The notes below the pieces were generated by a model. It had not been told where the DNA came from. It did not search any database and was given only the letters and a program-made list of their open reading frames with translations. Source: Helicobacter sp. (GTDB lineage Bacteria > Campylobacterota > Campylobacteria > Campylobacterales > Helicobacteraceae). From it: DNA of 64,000 nucleotides. Below are positions 17,341-26,219 of the stretch, in pieces. Within the stretch, counting starts at the first letter, position 1, and the number at the start of each line of letters is the position of its first letter. The position numbers and the translations under genes were made by a program. The stretch spans positions 1 through 64,000 of the forward strand of contig NZ_JAIEFA010000031.1 in assembly GCF_029067145.1 (NCBI RefSeq). The letters are read 5' to 3'.

Positions 17341-18123
17341 CTAACCCTTTACCAACTCCACCATTTCTTTAATGGCATTTTCAAGTCCGCTAAAAATAGC
17401 GCGCGCAATAATGCTCTGCCCGATATTGAGTTCTCCAATCTCCACAATAGATAAAACAGGAGCAAGATTAACATAGTTTAATCCGTGTCCCGCGGCAACC
17501 TCTAGTCCTAACCATTTTGCCTCTTTTGCAGCATTTTGTAAGCTTTCTATGGAATCTCTCAAAGCAGCTTTTAACTCCCCTTTGGGTAGGTTTAGGGATT
17601 CTATGCTATGTTGCGTGCGGGGTAAATTAGAATTTAACATCAAATGCAAATTCGCATAAGCACCCGTATGAATCTCTATCATTTGCGCACCAACTTCTTT
17701 AGAGGCACAAATTTGGTCTAGTTGCGTATCAATAAAAAGTGAAACTTCTATGCCCTTTTCCCTAAAAGATTGTGCAATTTCTGCGATTCTATCAAAATTT
17801 CCTATGACATCTAATCCGCCCTCTGTTGTTACTTCTGCTCGGTTTTCAGGCACTAAAGTAATGCGATGGGGCTGAAGTTCTAATAAATAATCAATGATTT
17901 GCGGATTGATAGAACATTCTACATTCACAGGCAAAAAGGAGCTTTCACACACACGTTTTACATCTAAATCGTGCATATGCCTGCGGTCTTCGCGCAAATG
18001 CAAAGTAATCTGGTCTGCTCCTGCGCGTTTAGCAATAAACACTGCTTCTAATGGGTCAGGGTCATTGATTTTGCGCGCCTCTCTTAAGGTTGCAATATGG
18101 TCAATATTTACTCCAAGCAACAT
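17341..18123 (-). CDS. pdxJ: pyridoxine 5'-phosphate synthase PdxJ
   Basis: It condenses 3-amino-2-oxopropyl phosphate with deoxyxylulose phosphate to form vitamin B6. 260 residues, starting MLLGVNIDHIATLREARK with the phosphate/His motif. TLHLREDRRHM, ITLVPENRAEVTTEGG in part (VPENRAEVTTEGG), and VAAGHGLNY with the catalytic His are all present. I start at ATG 18123 after an AAAGGGG site, because an upstream extension of 67 residues has no family match and overlaps the divergent promoter region. Confidence 0.95.
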   Translation of the reverse strand: MLLGVNIDHIATLREARKINDPDPLEAVFIAKRAGADQITLHLREDRRHMHDLDVKRVCESSFLPVNVECSINPQIIDYLLELQPHRITLVPENRAEVTTEGGLDVIGNFDRIAEIAQSFREKGIEVSLFIDTQLDQICASKEVGAQMIEIHTGAYANLHLMLNSNLPRTQHSIESLNLPKGELKAALRDSIESLQNAAKEAKWLGLEVAAGHGLNYVNLAPVLSIVEIGELNIGQSIIARAIFSGLENAIKEMVELVKG

Positions 18124-18205
18124 AATTACCCCTTTATTTGACATATCAATTTGGATTCTAACTAAAATTACTTTAAAATACGCAGTTAAAAACAAAGGAG
18201 CGCAA

Positions 18206-19033
18206 ATGATTATTGTATTTGATTGCGAAACAATTTTAGATGTGGATTTAATCCAAAAAGGCTTTAAGGCAGAATTTGAAAAACGAAATATCCAAGTAGA
18301 ATCCCAAAATGATTTAGAAATAAGCAAAGCCGCAATGGAGATTCAAAAAGAACTAAGCGGCACAGAATTTTTGCCACTTTGTTATCATCAAGTCATCAGC
18401 ATTGCCGCTGTGTCTTGCGATGAATATGGACGCTTTATCAAGGTGGGCAATTTCAAAAGCAGTGGAGATTCCAAAGAGGAAAAAGAAAAATCATTGATTG
18501 CGGCATTTTTAAACTATCTTAACAAACATCAACCAAAACTCGTAAGCTTCAATGGGAGAGGATTTGATATGCCAATGTTGCTTTTGCGCGCAATGAAATA
18601 CAAGCTCCAAGCCAATGCGTATTTTGAGGAAAATAACGCGCAATACAATAAAAGCAAATGGGAAAATTATCGCCAAAGATATAGTGAAAGATTCCATACG
18701 GATTTATATGATAGCTTAGGAAACTACGGCAGCGCGCGGAATCTCAAACTAGATGCCCTCGCAAACTTAGTTGGCTTTCCGGGCAAATACGACACGAGCG
18801 GAGAGCAAGTGTTACAATTATATTATGAGGGCAAACAAGACAAGATTGATGAATATTGTCAAAGTGATGTTCTAAACACTTATGGACTTTATCTTAATTA
18901 TGAATTGTTAAAAGGAAATTTAACCTTAGAGGATTATCAAAGCATTTTGGAATCTTGGCGGGCAAAATTGCCAAAAGATATGGGTTATTATTCTGTATTT
19001 TTTGATACAATTTCTACCCAAATTCAATCTTAG
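18206..19033 (+). CDS. 3'-5' exonuclease of the PolB-exonuclease-like family
   Basis: 275 residues. Motif I is IIVFDCETI (Asp and Glu for metal), motif II is KLVSFNGRGFDMPML, and motif III is YCQSDVLNTYGLYL. This is the DEDDy-type exonuclease layout seen in stand-alone DNA_polB_exo2 proteins. It probably trims DNA ends in repair; the substrate is not known. I start at ATG 18206 after AAGGAG. The longer open frame runs back through the divergent pdxJ gene and is not real. Confidence 0.82.
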   Translation: MIIVFDCETILDVDLIQKGFKAEFEKRNIQVESQNDLEISKAAMEIQKELSGTEFLPLCYHQVISIAAVSCDEYGRFIKVGNFKSSGDSKEEKEKSLIAAFLNYLNKHQPKLVSFNGRGFDMPMLLLRAMKYKLQANAYFEENNAQYNKSKWENYRQRYSERFHTDLYDSLGNYGSARNLKLDALANLVGFPGKYDTSGEQVLQLYYEGKQDKIDEYCQSDVLNTYGLYLNYELLKGNLTLEDYQSILESWRAKLPKDMGYYSVFFDTISTQIQS

Positions 19034-19048
19034 ATTTAAGGAATTTTT

Positions 19049-19963
19049 ATGTTATCAAAAGACATTGCACATTTTAGTGAAATGCGCTATGAGATTCGTG
19101 CGTATTTATGTTTCTTAATGCAACGCAATATCAAAAATCACTTGCCACATATTGAATTAAATAAAATTGTTGATGGAATCAAAAAAATAGAAAAAGAAGT
19201 GGGAATCTTTGAACTCATTTATGTATTAGATTCTAGCGGGACTTTAGTCATAGACGGAATCTCTAGAGATTCTAACATAGAGTGCAAAAAGGGCGAAAAC
19301 CATAATGAACGTGCCTATTTTTATCGCGCAGTGAAAGAAAAAAAATGTATCCTAACAGACCCTTATCCCTCTTTAGCAAGCGGCAATCTTGTCATCACGG
19401 TTTCTTATCCTATCTATAATGATAAGGGAGACCTTGCCTACATCGTCTGTATGGACGTGCGTTTGGAAAGAAGTTTGGAGCTTGTGCGCACCACACCTTT
19501 GTTTGGATTTTCTTTTGGAGTTGGCAAATGCGTTTATTTTCTAATGGCTTTGTCTCTCTTTCTTGTTTGTTCTTTGTTGCTCGTAAAGGGCAGCGTTAGT
19601 TTATGGGACGCCTTATATCGCTTTGGAAGTTTGGAGATTTTAGATATTAAAGATGTTTTTGAAGCAACGATTCTCATTACTTTAAGTTTGGCTATTTTTG
19701 ACCTTGTGCGCGCAATCTTTGAAGAGGAAGTTTTGGGGCGTCAGAAGTCGCAAGATTCTAAAGTCGTGCATAAAACAATGACACGATTCTTGGGTTCTAT
19801 CGTGATTGCTTTAGCCATTGAATCCTTAATGCTTGTCTTTAAGTTTGCAATCACTGCGCCAGAAAAACTGCTATATGCCGTCTATCTCATTGGTGCAGTT
19901 ACTTGTTTGCTTGTTGGCTTAGCATTGTATGTTAAACTCACTGCAAATCTTAAACGAGATTAA
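19049..19963 (+). CDS. PDC/dCache-like sensor membrane protein
   Basis: 304 residues. The N-terminal 150 form a PDC-type sensing domain: IYVLDSSGTLVIDGISRD, RAYFYRAVKEKKCILTDPYPSLASGNLVITVSYPI in part (ERAYFYRAVKEKK; SGNLVITVSYPI), and DKGDLAYIVCMDV. Four membrane helices follow (about 165-185, 208-225, 250-270, 280-297). No kinase, GGDEF or chemotaxis signalling domain is attached. It lies two bases before hisH, in the same operon as the exonuclease. Confidence 0.65.
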   Translation: MLSKDIAHFSEMRYEIRAYLCFLMQRNIKNHLPHIELNKIVDGIKKIEKEVGIFELIYVLDSSGTLVIDGISRDSNIECKKGENHNERAYFYRAVKEKKCILTDPYPSLASGNLVITVSYPIYNDKGDLAYIVCMDVRLERSLELVRTTPLFGFSFGVGKCVYFLMALSLFLVCSLLLVKGSVSLWDALYRFGSLEILDIKDVFEATILITLSLAIFDLVRAIFEEEVLGRQKSQDSKVVHKTMTRFLGSIVIALAIESLMLVFKFAITAPEKLLYAVYLIGAVTCLLVGLALYVKLTANLKRD

Positions 19964-19964
19964 T

Positions 19965-20573
19965 ATGCTTGGAATTGTAAATTATGGAATCGGAAATCTT
20001 GCAAGCGTTCAAAACGCAATTCAAAAACTTGGCAAAAAAGCCCATATCACGCAAGATGCACAGAATCTTAAAAACTACGATTCTCTTATTTTGCCCGGTG
20101 TTGGAGCATTTGGCGACGCAATGCAACACCTAGCACACAATGGAATGCAAGAAGCAGTGCTAGAGTTTGCCAAAAGCGGCAAGCCACTGCTTGGAATCTG
20201 TTTGGGAATGCAATTGTTATTTCAAAAAAGTTACGAATTTGGCGAGCATTTAGGTTTGGGCTTGATAGAGGGCGAAGTAGTGAAATTTGAAAAAAGCTCC
20301 TTAACTCCAACGCAAAAGATTCCACATATGGGTTGGAATTGTGTGCAAAAAATCAAAGAATCTCCGCTTTTAAGTGGATTAGAATCGCCTTTTTATCTCT
20401 ACTTTGTGCATAGTTATTATGTGAAAAATTTGCAAAATGCCATTGGAGTAAGTCAATATGGAACGGAATTTGCCTCTATTGTGCAAAAGGATAATATTTT
20501 TGGAATCCAACCACACCCCGAAAAATCGCATAATGTGGGACTTAGGATTCTACAAAATTTTGTCCATTTATAA
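19965..20573 (+). CDS. hisH: imidazole glycerol phosphate synthase, glutaminase subunit HisH
   Basis: It supplies ammonia to HisF in histidine synthesis. 202 residues. The class-I glutaminase nucleophile is in [12 protein letters not shown] and the His/Glu pair in [10 protein letters not shown]. The GVGAFGDAM oxyanion/phosphate strand is present. I start at ATG 19965 ([12 protein letters not shown]), one base after the preceding stop; the earlier in-frame codons lie inside the sensor gene. It is followed eight bases later by hisA. Confidence 0.95.
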   Translation: MLGIVNYGIGNLASVQNAIQKLGKKAHITQDAQNLKNYDSLILPGVGAFGDAMQHLAHNGMQEAVLEFAKSGKPLLGICLGMQLLFQKSYEFGEHLGLGLIEGEVVKFEKSSLTPTQKIPHMGWNCVQKIKESPLLSGLESPFYLYFVHSYYVKNLQNAIGVSQYGTEFASIVQKDNIFGIQPHPEKSHNVGLRILQNFVHL

Positions 20574-20581
20574 GGAGTTGT

Positions 20582-21289
20582 ATGCAAATTATTCCCGCAA
20601 TTGATTTAAAAGAAGGCTGTGCCGTGCGTTTAAAGCAAGGTTTAATGGAAAGTGCAAAAATCTATGCAAAAGAGCCCACCGAGCTTGCAAAACATTTTGA
20701 AACTTTAGGAGCAGAATATTTGCATATTGTAGATTTAGATGGCGCATTCGCTGGCACTCCAAAGAATCGTGCCGTGATTGAAAAAATCTGCAAAAATTCT
20801 AAGCTTAAAATTGAAGTAGGTGGCGGAATCCGCGAGGAAGAGACGATTAAAGCTTACTTAGATTTAGGAATCTCACGCGTCATTTTGGGTTCTATTGCGC
20901 TAAAAAATCCAAACTTTGCATTGGAAATGGCAGAAAAATACCCCATTGTCATTGGGATTGACGCAAAAGACAACAAAATCGCCACAGAGGGCTGGGCTAA
21001 GGGCGGGGACACGCTTGCGTGGGAATTTGCAGAGCTTTTTAAAGGAAGTAAGATTCAGGCAATCATTTGCACAGATATTGCACACGATGGAATGCTAGAT
21101 GGAATCAACTTGGAATTTACAAAAAAAATTCAAGACAAAAGCCAAATTTTCACTATTGCAAGTGGCGGGCTATCTTGTCAAGAAGATTTTGAGGCACTAA
21201 GAGAGGCGGAGATTGATGGCGTAATTGTGGGTAAAGCATTTTACGAGGGCAAAATTGATTTACAAAAAGCCTTTAAAAATTTTCAATAA
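20582..21289 (+). CDS. hisA: ProFAR isomerase HisA
   Basis: 235 residues of (beta/alpha)8-barrel. The start is [18 protein letters not shown] with the catalytic Asp8, then [25 protein letters not shown] with the phosphate loop, and [11 protein letters not shown] with the second catalytic Asp. It is the fourth step of histidine synthesis. It forms a pair with hisH; hisF and the other his genes are not in this window. Confidence 0.95.
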   Translation: MQIIPAIDLKEGCAVRLKQGLMESAKIYAKEPTELAKHFETLGAEYLHIVDLDGAFAGTPKNRAVIEKICKNSKLKIEVGGGIREEETIKAYLDLGISRVILGSIALKNPNFALEMAEKYPIVIGIDAKDNKIATEGWAKGGDTLAWEFAELFKGSKIQAIICTDIAHDGMLDGINLEFTKKIQDKSQIFTIASGGLSCQEDFEALREAEIDGVIVGKAFYEGKIDLQKAFKNFQ

Positions 21290-21424
21290 ATATTAAGTTT
21301 GTCGTTTAGATTCTTGATTTATTTAAAATTTTATGTTCGCTTTATGCGAAATTATGCTATTATATCAAGTTATTGTTATTTTTCAATTTTTTTAAAAAGA
21401 AGTTTTATTTTATAAGGAGTTAGC

Positions 21425-21799
21425 ATGAAAATGGTTGTTGTAGATGATAGTTCAACTATGCGAAGAATTATCAAGAATACCTTAGCAAGACTTGGCTATG
21501 AAGACATTTTAGAGGGCGAAAATGGCGTAGAGGGCTGGGATAAAATGAATGCCAATCCCGATACCAAAGTGCTTATTACCGATTGGAATATGCCCGAAAT
21601 GAATGGATTAGATTTGGTGAAAAAAGTGCGTGCAGATGAACGTTTCAAAGATATTCCAATCATTATGGTTACTACTGAAGGTGGTAAAGCAGAGGTTATC
21701 ACTGCACTAAAAGCAGGAGTAAATAACTATATTGTTAAACCCTTCACTCCACAAGTCTTAAAAGAAAAATTAGAAGTTGTTTTAGGCGTAAATGATTAA
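21425..21799 (+). CDS. cheY: chemotaxis response regulator CheY
   Basis: 124 residues, single receiver domain. The acidic pocket is VVDDSS, the phosphoacceptor Asp is in LITDWNMPEMNG, the Thr is in IIMVTTEGG, and the Lys is in NYIVKPFTP. It binds the flagellar switch when phosphorylated. The 135-base leader is AT-rich, with a possible -10 TATTATAT near 21358. It is followed three bases later by prmA, the order known from H. pylori (cheY1-prmA-ftsH). Confidence 0.97.
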   Translation: MKMVVVDDSSTMRRIIKNTLARLGYEDILEGENGVEGWDKMNANPDTKVLITDWNMPEMNGLDLVKKVRADERFKDIPIIMVTTEGGKAEVITALKAGVNNYIVKPFTPQVLKEKLEVVLGVND

Positions 21800-21801
21800 T
21801 T

Positions 21802-22701
21802 ATGGAATCCTACTACAATTGTCTAAGCGTCAAAGCGGATAATTTTTTATGGTTATTGCAAGACAAAGCACTAGAAATAACAGGTGAGGCAATTGAAGAG
21901 ACTGAACAAGGATTCATTGTCCGCACAGAGGCTGACATCAAGCCGATAAAATCACAATTAATTGCGTATGCTAAAGAATTAGAAACGATAATGTCGGATT
22001 CTATCCATTTAGAATTTTCCGAAGAAACTTTGAAAAATCAAGATTGGATTGCCTCTTATCGTAAATCCATTACACCCATAGAATGCGGCAAGTATTATAT
22101 TCACCCTTCGTGGTTTGAGGGAAAAAAGAATAAAATCAATGTCATTATTGACCCTGCACTTGCTTTTGGAAGCGGGCATCACGAAAGTACTTTTGGTTGT
22201 TTGGAAGCATTAGAACTCCTAGAGCACACATTCCAAGAAATAGAACTTCAAAATAAAGAGAAAGGAAATAGCGGGAATTATTCAAGCGCACTTACAGACA
22301 AGCTTATCTTAGATGTTGGGTGCGGAAGTGGAATCCTAAGCATTTGCGCTAAAAAAAGTGGCGCAAAAGTGTGGGCATGCGACACAGATGAGCTTGCGAT
22401 TGAGGCAACAAAAGATAATATGGCAAAAAATGATGTCCTCTTAAATGAAGTCTTTTTGGGTTCGCTTCACACGATTCCAACCCAAAAAGGAAAATTTGAC
22501 ATTATTCTTGCAAATATTCTCGCAGATGTCATTGTTGCATTGCCCTTAGAATCTTATGTGAAGCAAGAGGGATATTTGATTTTATCTGGCATTTTAGAAC
22601 AATATATACCAAAGGTTCTTAATAAATTCAAAAATTTTAAAATAGTTTCCCAAAAAATTAACAACGAATGGGCAACTCTAGTTTTACAAAACAAAGGATA
22701 A
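21802..22701 (+). CDS. prmA: ribosomal protein L11 methyltransferase PrmA
   Basis: 299 residues. The SAM-binding motif I LILDVGCGSGILSI, the acidic WACDTDELAIEA and the ILANILADVIVALP motif (equivalent of the NPPY region) place it in PrmA, and PALAFGSGHHEST is family-specific. It trimethylates L11. The region between the substrate and SAM domains carries a short Asn/Glu-rich insert. The ATG lies three bases after the cheY stop. Confidence 0.93.
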   Translation: MESYYNCLSVKADNFLWLLQDKALEITGEAIEETEQGFIVRTEADIKPIKSQLIAYAKELETIMSDSIHLEFSEETLKNQDWIASYRKSITPIECGKYYIHPSWFEGKKNKINVIIDPALAFGSGHHESTFGCLEALELLEHTFQEIELQNKEKGNSGNYSSALTDKLILDVGCGSGILSICAKKSGAKVWACDTDELAIEATKDNMAKNDVLLNEVFLGSLHTIPTQKGKFDIILANILADVIVALPLESYVKQEGYLILSGILEQYIPKVLNKFKNFKIVSQKINNEWATLVLQNKG

Positions 22702-22703
22702 AT

Positions 22704-24635
22704 ATGCAAAAACCTAATAATAATCCAAATCCACAGGACAAAAAGCCAAATAATTTTTTTAATCAAAATCCGCTTTTAATGTTTGTCCTCTTTGCAATCA
22801 TTGCCATTGTTGTTTTTCGTATGCTCTCACCAGCAAGTGGAGAGATTAGCAAATTAAGCGGAGCAACTACAACAAAAACGATTAATTATTATGAACTCAA
22901 AAAATTAATTGAAAACAAAGAAGTAGATTTTGTCGCGATTGGACAAACCAACATCAAAGCAACGGCAGAAAATGGGGGAAACAAAATCGCTTACAATGCC
23001 CAAAGAGTGAATCCCGATAGCACCTTGATTCCCTTGCTAGATGAAAAAGGCGTAGAATACACCGGCTACAATGAAAACAATTGGCTAAGCGATATGCTTT
23101 TTGGCTGGGTTTTGCCTGTCTTTATTTTCTTTGCAATTTGGATGTTTTTGGCAAGCAGAATGCAAAAAAATATGGGAAATGGAATCTTGGGCATTGGGAG
23201 CTCCAAAAAACTTGTCAATGCGGAAAAGCCAAATGTCAAGTTTGAAGATATGGCAGGCAACGCAGAAGCAAAAGACGAAGTAGTTGAAATCGTAGATTTT
23301 CTAAAGAATCCCGAGCGTTACGCGGCATTGGGAGCTAAGATTCCTAAAGGGGTGCTACTCGTAGGACCTCCCGGAACCGGCAAGACTTTATTAGCCAAAG
23401 CCGTAGCGGGCGAAGCAAGCGTGCCATTTTTTTCTGTCAGTGGAAGTAGCTTTATTGAAATGTTTGTAGGTGTAGGGGCAAGTCGCGTCCGAGACTTGTT
23501 TGAAAATGCCAAAAAAGAAGCACCGAGCATTATTTTTATTGATGAGATTGACGCGATTGGCAAAAGTCGTGCAGCAGGCGGTATGATAAGCGGCAATGAT
23601 GAGAGAGAACAAACCCTAAACCAGCTTTTAGCCGAAATGGACGGATTTAATTCTGACGCGTCGCCAGTTATCGTTCTAGCAGCCACCAACCGACCCGAAG
23701 TGCTAGACCCTGCGCTTCTACGCCCAGGCAGATTTGACAGACAAGTTTTAGTGGATAAACCGGACTTTGAAGGACGCGTTGAGATTCTAAAAGTGCATAT
23801 TAAAAATATCAAACTCGCAAGAAATGTGGATTTATTTGAAGTAGCAAAACTCACCGCCGGACTTGCAGGGGCAGATTTGGCAAATATCGTCAATGAAGCC
23901 GCACTGCTTGCAGGAAGAGGAAACAAAAAAGAAGTGGAACAAAGCGACTTTTTAGAAGCGGTGGAACGCGGAATTGCAGGATTAGAGAAAAAATCGCGCA
24001 GAATCTCACCCAAAGAGAAAAAAATCGTAGCCTACCACGAAAGCGGACACGCACTCATTGCAGAAATCACCAAAGGCGCAAAAAAGGTAACAAAAGTTTC
24101 TATTATTCCACGCGGACTTGCCGCATTGGGTTATACATTAAACACGCCAGAAGAGAACAAATACCTTATGCAAAAGCACGAATTATTAGCAGAAGTAGAT
24201 GTGCTACTAGGAGGTAGAGCGGCGGAATCCGTATTTTTAGGCGAAATCTCAACAGGAGCAAGCAACGACTTAGAGCGCGCTACGGATATTATCAAAGCAA
24301 TGGTGAGCTACTATGGAATGACAGATGTAGCAGGGCTTATGGTGCTTGAAAAACAACGCAATGTTTTCTTAAATGGTGGTTTGGGAAGCAGCAGAGAATA
24401 TAGCGAGGAAATGGCTCAAAAAATGGACGAATATATTAAAACTCTCTTAAATGAACGTTTCAACGCGGTAAAAGAATCCCTAGAGACCTATAAAGAGGCG
24501 ATTGAAAATATCGTTAAAGAGCTTTTTGAGAAAGAAAATATTGATGGACAAAAAGTGCGCGAAATCATTAGCGAATACGAAAAAGCACACAATTTAGAAA
24601 GCAGAATCGTCGCAGAAGAAAAAGAAGAAATATAA
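22704..24635 (+). CDS. ftsH: ATP-dependent zinc metalloprotease FtsH
   Basis: 643 residues. The N-terminus is Asn/Pro-rich cytoplasmic, followed by membrane helices at about 22-42 and 118-140 flanking a small periplasmic domain. In the AAA domain: Walker [15 protein letters not shown], Walker [16 protein letters not shown] around [20 protein letters not shown]. The zinc site is [12 protein letters not shown] with a later Asp. It degrades misassembled membrane proteins. I start at ATG 22704; the longer frame lies inside prmA. It ends nine bases before the Psd-like gene. Confidence 0.97.
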   Translation: MQKPNNNPNPQDKKPNNFFNQNPLLMFVLFAIIAIVVFRMLSPASGEISKLSGATTTKTINYYELKKLIENKEVDFVAIGQTNIKATAENGGNKIAYNAQRVNPDSTLIPLLDEKGVEYTGYNENNWLSDMLFGWVLPVFIFFAIWMFLASRMQKNMGNGILGIGSSKKLVNAEKPNVKFEDMAGNAEAKDEVVEIVDFLKNPERYAALGAKIPKGVLLVGPPGTGKTLLAKAVAGEASVPFFSVSGSSFIEMFVGVGASRVRDLFENAKKEAPSIIFIDEIDAIGKSRAAGGMISGNDEREQTLNQLLAEMDGFNSDASPVIVLAATNRPEVLDPALLRPGRFDRQVLVDKPDFEGRVEILKVHIKNIKLARNVDLFEVAKLTAGLAGADLANIVNEAALLAGRGNKKEVEQSDFLEAVERGIAGLEKKSRRISPKEKKIVAYHESGHALIAEITKGAKKVTKVSIIPRGLAALGYTLNTPEENKYLMQKHELLAEVDVLLGGRAAESVFLGEISTGASNDLERATDIIKAMVSYYGMTDVAGLMVLEKQRNVFLNGGLGSSREYSEEMAQKMDEYIKTLLNERFNAVKESLETYKEAIENIVKELFEKENIDGQKVREIISEYEKAHNLESRIVAEEKEEI

Positions 24636-24644
24636 GGAGATTTG

Positions 24645-25337
24645 ATGAAAACAACCACAGAAATGATTGCAAAAGAAGGCTGGAAACCTATTGGTGCAGG
24701 GTTACTTTTATTATTGTTTAGCGGGTTGTTTGGTTGGAAAATCTTTGGATTCCTTTGTTTTCTTGCAACTTTGTGTTTAATATATTTTTATAGAAACACC
24801 GAACGCATTATGGAAGACAATGCGAACGATTCTATTTTGTCTCCCCTTGACGGCGTAATTAAAAATATAGAAAACAAATCCGATGGTATTTATTTGCAAA
24901 TCAGCAAGCCTATCTGCTTCTGCGGTATGATTAGAATGCCTTTGGCAAATCTCGGTAAATGCGGTGAGGCTTTAGAGATTGAGCATATCAAGGGTTTAAA
25001 AAATGGTGATGAAATGACAGGGGAGCGCATTACTCTTGCTTTCCATCGTGAAGCTGACAAAACTCCTACTTCAACGCTTTATCTTACACTTTATCCAAAA
25101 TATTTTGCGCAAACCTCTTTATATCTTTGGGATTCCAATTTTAGACTTGGCGAACGCATCGGATTTTTCCTTAATGGGAATGCAACTCTAAAGATTCCGC
25201 TAAACTCCGAGCTTAGAGTGAATATTCACGATAAAATTTTGGGCGGCAAAACATTGCTTGGCAAAGTCCAATCAATACAAAACGAAGGAGATTCAAAGAA
25301 AACCCAAGACACCTACGATTCTAAGGACGAGCAGTAG
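24645..25337 (+). CDS. phosphatidylserine-decarboxylase-like membrane protein, probable pseudoenzyme
   Basis: 230 residues. Two membrane helices are at about 15-50, then a Psd-type beta-rich domain: SILSPLDGVIKNIE, later YLWDSNFRLGERIGFF and LNSELRVNIHDKILGGKTLLG, which align with the C-terminal half of short Psd enzymes. In active enzymes, the self-cleavage Gly-Ser that forms the pyruvoyl group sits where this protein has Gly-Asn (LNGNATL; Asn179, codon 25179-25181). The catalytic His motif (xVHxxR type) is also not evident. It lies between ftsH and pssA, the position of H. pylori HP1070. It may regulate or chaperone phospholipid synthesis; that is inference. Confidence 0.75.
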   Translation: MKTTTEMIAKEGWKPIGAGLLLLLFSGLFGWKIFGFLCFLATLCLIYFYRNTERIMEDNANDSILSPLDGVIKNIENKSDGIYLQISKPICFCGMIRMPLANLGKCGEALEIEHIKGLKNGDEMTGERITLAFHREADKTPTSTLYLTLYPKYFAQTSLYLWDSNFRLGERIGFFLNGNATLKIPLNSELRVNIHDKILGGKTLLGKVQSIQNEGDSKKTQDTYDSKDEQ

Positions 25338-25358
25338 CAGGATTAGGAACGCCAAAAA

Positions 25359-26099
25359 ATGAAAATTGACCCATTGTATATTTTACCCAATCTTTTCACG
25401 GGTGCTAGCATTTATATTGGAATCCTAGCGGTTTCTTATGCCTTTGTTGGACGCTTTGAGCTTGCGTGCTGGCTCGTGCTTGTTAGCCTCATTTTTGATG
25501 GATTAGACGGACGCGTCGCGCGACTTACAGGCACAACAAGCAAATTTGGTGTAGAATTTGATTCTTTGGCTGATGTAGTTGCCTTTGGCGTCGCTCCTGC
25601 AATGATTTTATTTTTCTATGGTGGCTTCCATTATGGCAAATTTGGAGTCGTTGTTGCGGGATTGTATGTCGTCTTTGGTGCGATTCGTCTAGCGCGCTTT
25701 AACGTAACAACAAACAGCAATGAACCCAATGTATTTATTGGGCTTCCGATTCCTTCAGCAGCAGTTTTTGTAGTGAGCTGGTTGCTTTTTGAAATGGAAT
25801 TTCTCAAACAATATCCACAAGATTCCGAAAACATCTTTTTGCTTCCTTTGATGATTGCAAGCTTAATTGTAGCGTTTCTAATGGTGAGCAATGTGCGCTA
25901 TCCGAGTTTCAAAAAAGTAAGTTTTGAAAAAATTAGTTTTGGTAGAGTCATTGTGCTTTTGATGATTATTTTAGCAATTTTATTTATTTATCCTATTTTT
26001 ACAATCGTTATTTTAATCAGTCTTTATGTTTGCTTTGGTCCTATGCGAGCAGGTTATTATCTTTGCGTTAAGCATTTTGGCAGAGAATCAAAGGAATAA
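25359..26099 (+). CDS. pssA: CDP-diacylglycerol-serine O-phosphatidyltransferase PssA
   Basis: 246 residues, about eight membrane helices. The CDP-alcohol phosphotransferase signature DGLDGRVARLTGTTSKFG plus EFDSLADV (Asp ligands) is intact. It makes phosphatidylserine, the precursor of phosphatidylethanolamine, which is also the donor for the phosphoethanolamine transferase at 6.6-8.4 kb. Located 21 bases after the Psd-like gene. Confidence 0.93.
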   Translation: MKIDPLYILPNLFTGASIYIGILAVSYAFVGRFELACWLVLVSLIFDGLDGRVARLTGTTSKFGVEFDSLADVVAFGVAPAMILFFYGGFHYGKFGVVVAGLYVVFGAIRLARFNVTTNSNEPNVFIGLPIPSAAVFVVSWLLFEMEFLKQYPQDSENIFLLPLMIASLIVAFLMVSNVRYPSFKKVSFEKISFGRVIVLLMIILAILFIYPIFTIVILISLYVCFGPMRAGYYLCVKHFGRESKE

Positions 26100-26100
26100 A

Positions 26101-26217
26101 ATGCGTATGCGATTCTATACTTATTATAGCCACACTAAGAATCTTTTAACCATTTCAATGCTTGCGCCACTGGGAATATTGGTTTTTTATAAAAAGATTT
26201 CAAATAACAAAGGATAA
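26101..26217 (+). CDS. possible small membrane protein between pssA and leuA
   Basis: A 38-codon frame starting one base after the pssA stop and ending two bases before the leuA ATG. It has a basic N-terminus ([14 protein letters not shown]), one hydrophobic helix ([16 protein letters not shown]) and a basic tail. The snug fit between two genes suggests a real, coupled gene, but no family is recognised and ribosome-site evidence is weak. Confidence 0.4.
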   Translation: MRMRFYTYYSHTKNLLTISMLAPLGILVFYKKISNNKG

Positions 26218-26219
26218 AA

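Noticed and set aside
17894..18205. N-terminal extension of the exonuclease gene
   Set aside because: Lies within pdxJ on the opposite strand; the motif I start MIIVFDCET has its own AAGGAG.
18124..18327. N-terminal extension of PdxJ (67 codons)
   Set aside because: Runs into the divergent exonuclease gene and past the pdxJ ribosome site; the family start MLLGVNIDH is at 18123.
20461..20477. GG-N10-GC sigma-54-like match inside hisH
   Set aside because: Within coding sequence, no gene starts downstream in a suitable position, and the -12 box is only partial.
23318..24013. Long open frame antisense to ftsH (231 codons)
   Set aside because: It is a mirror of the highly conserved AAA domain; Ser/Leu-rich composition, no ribosome site, and ftsH is certain.
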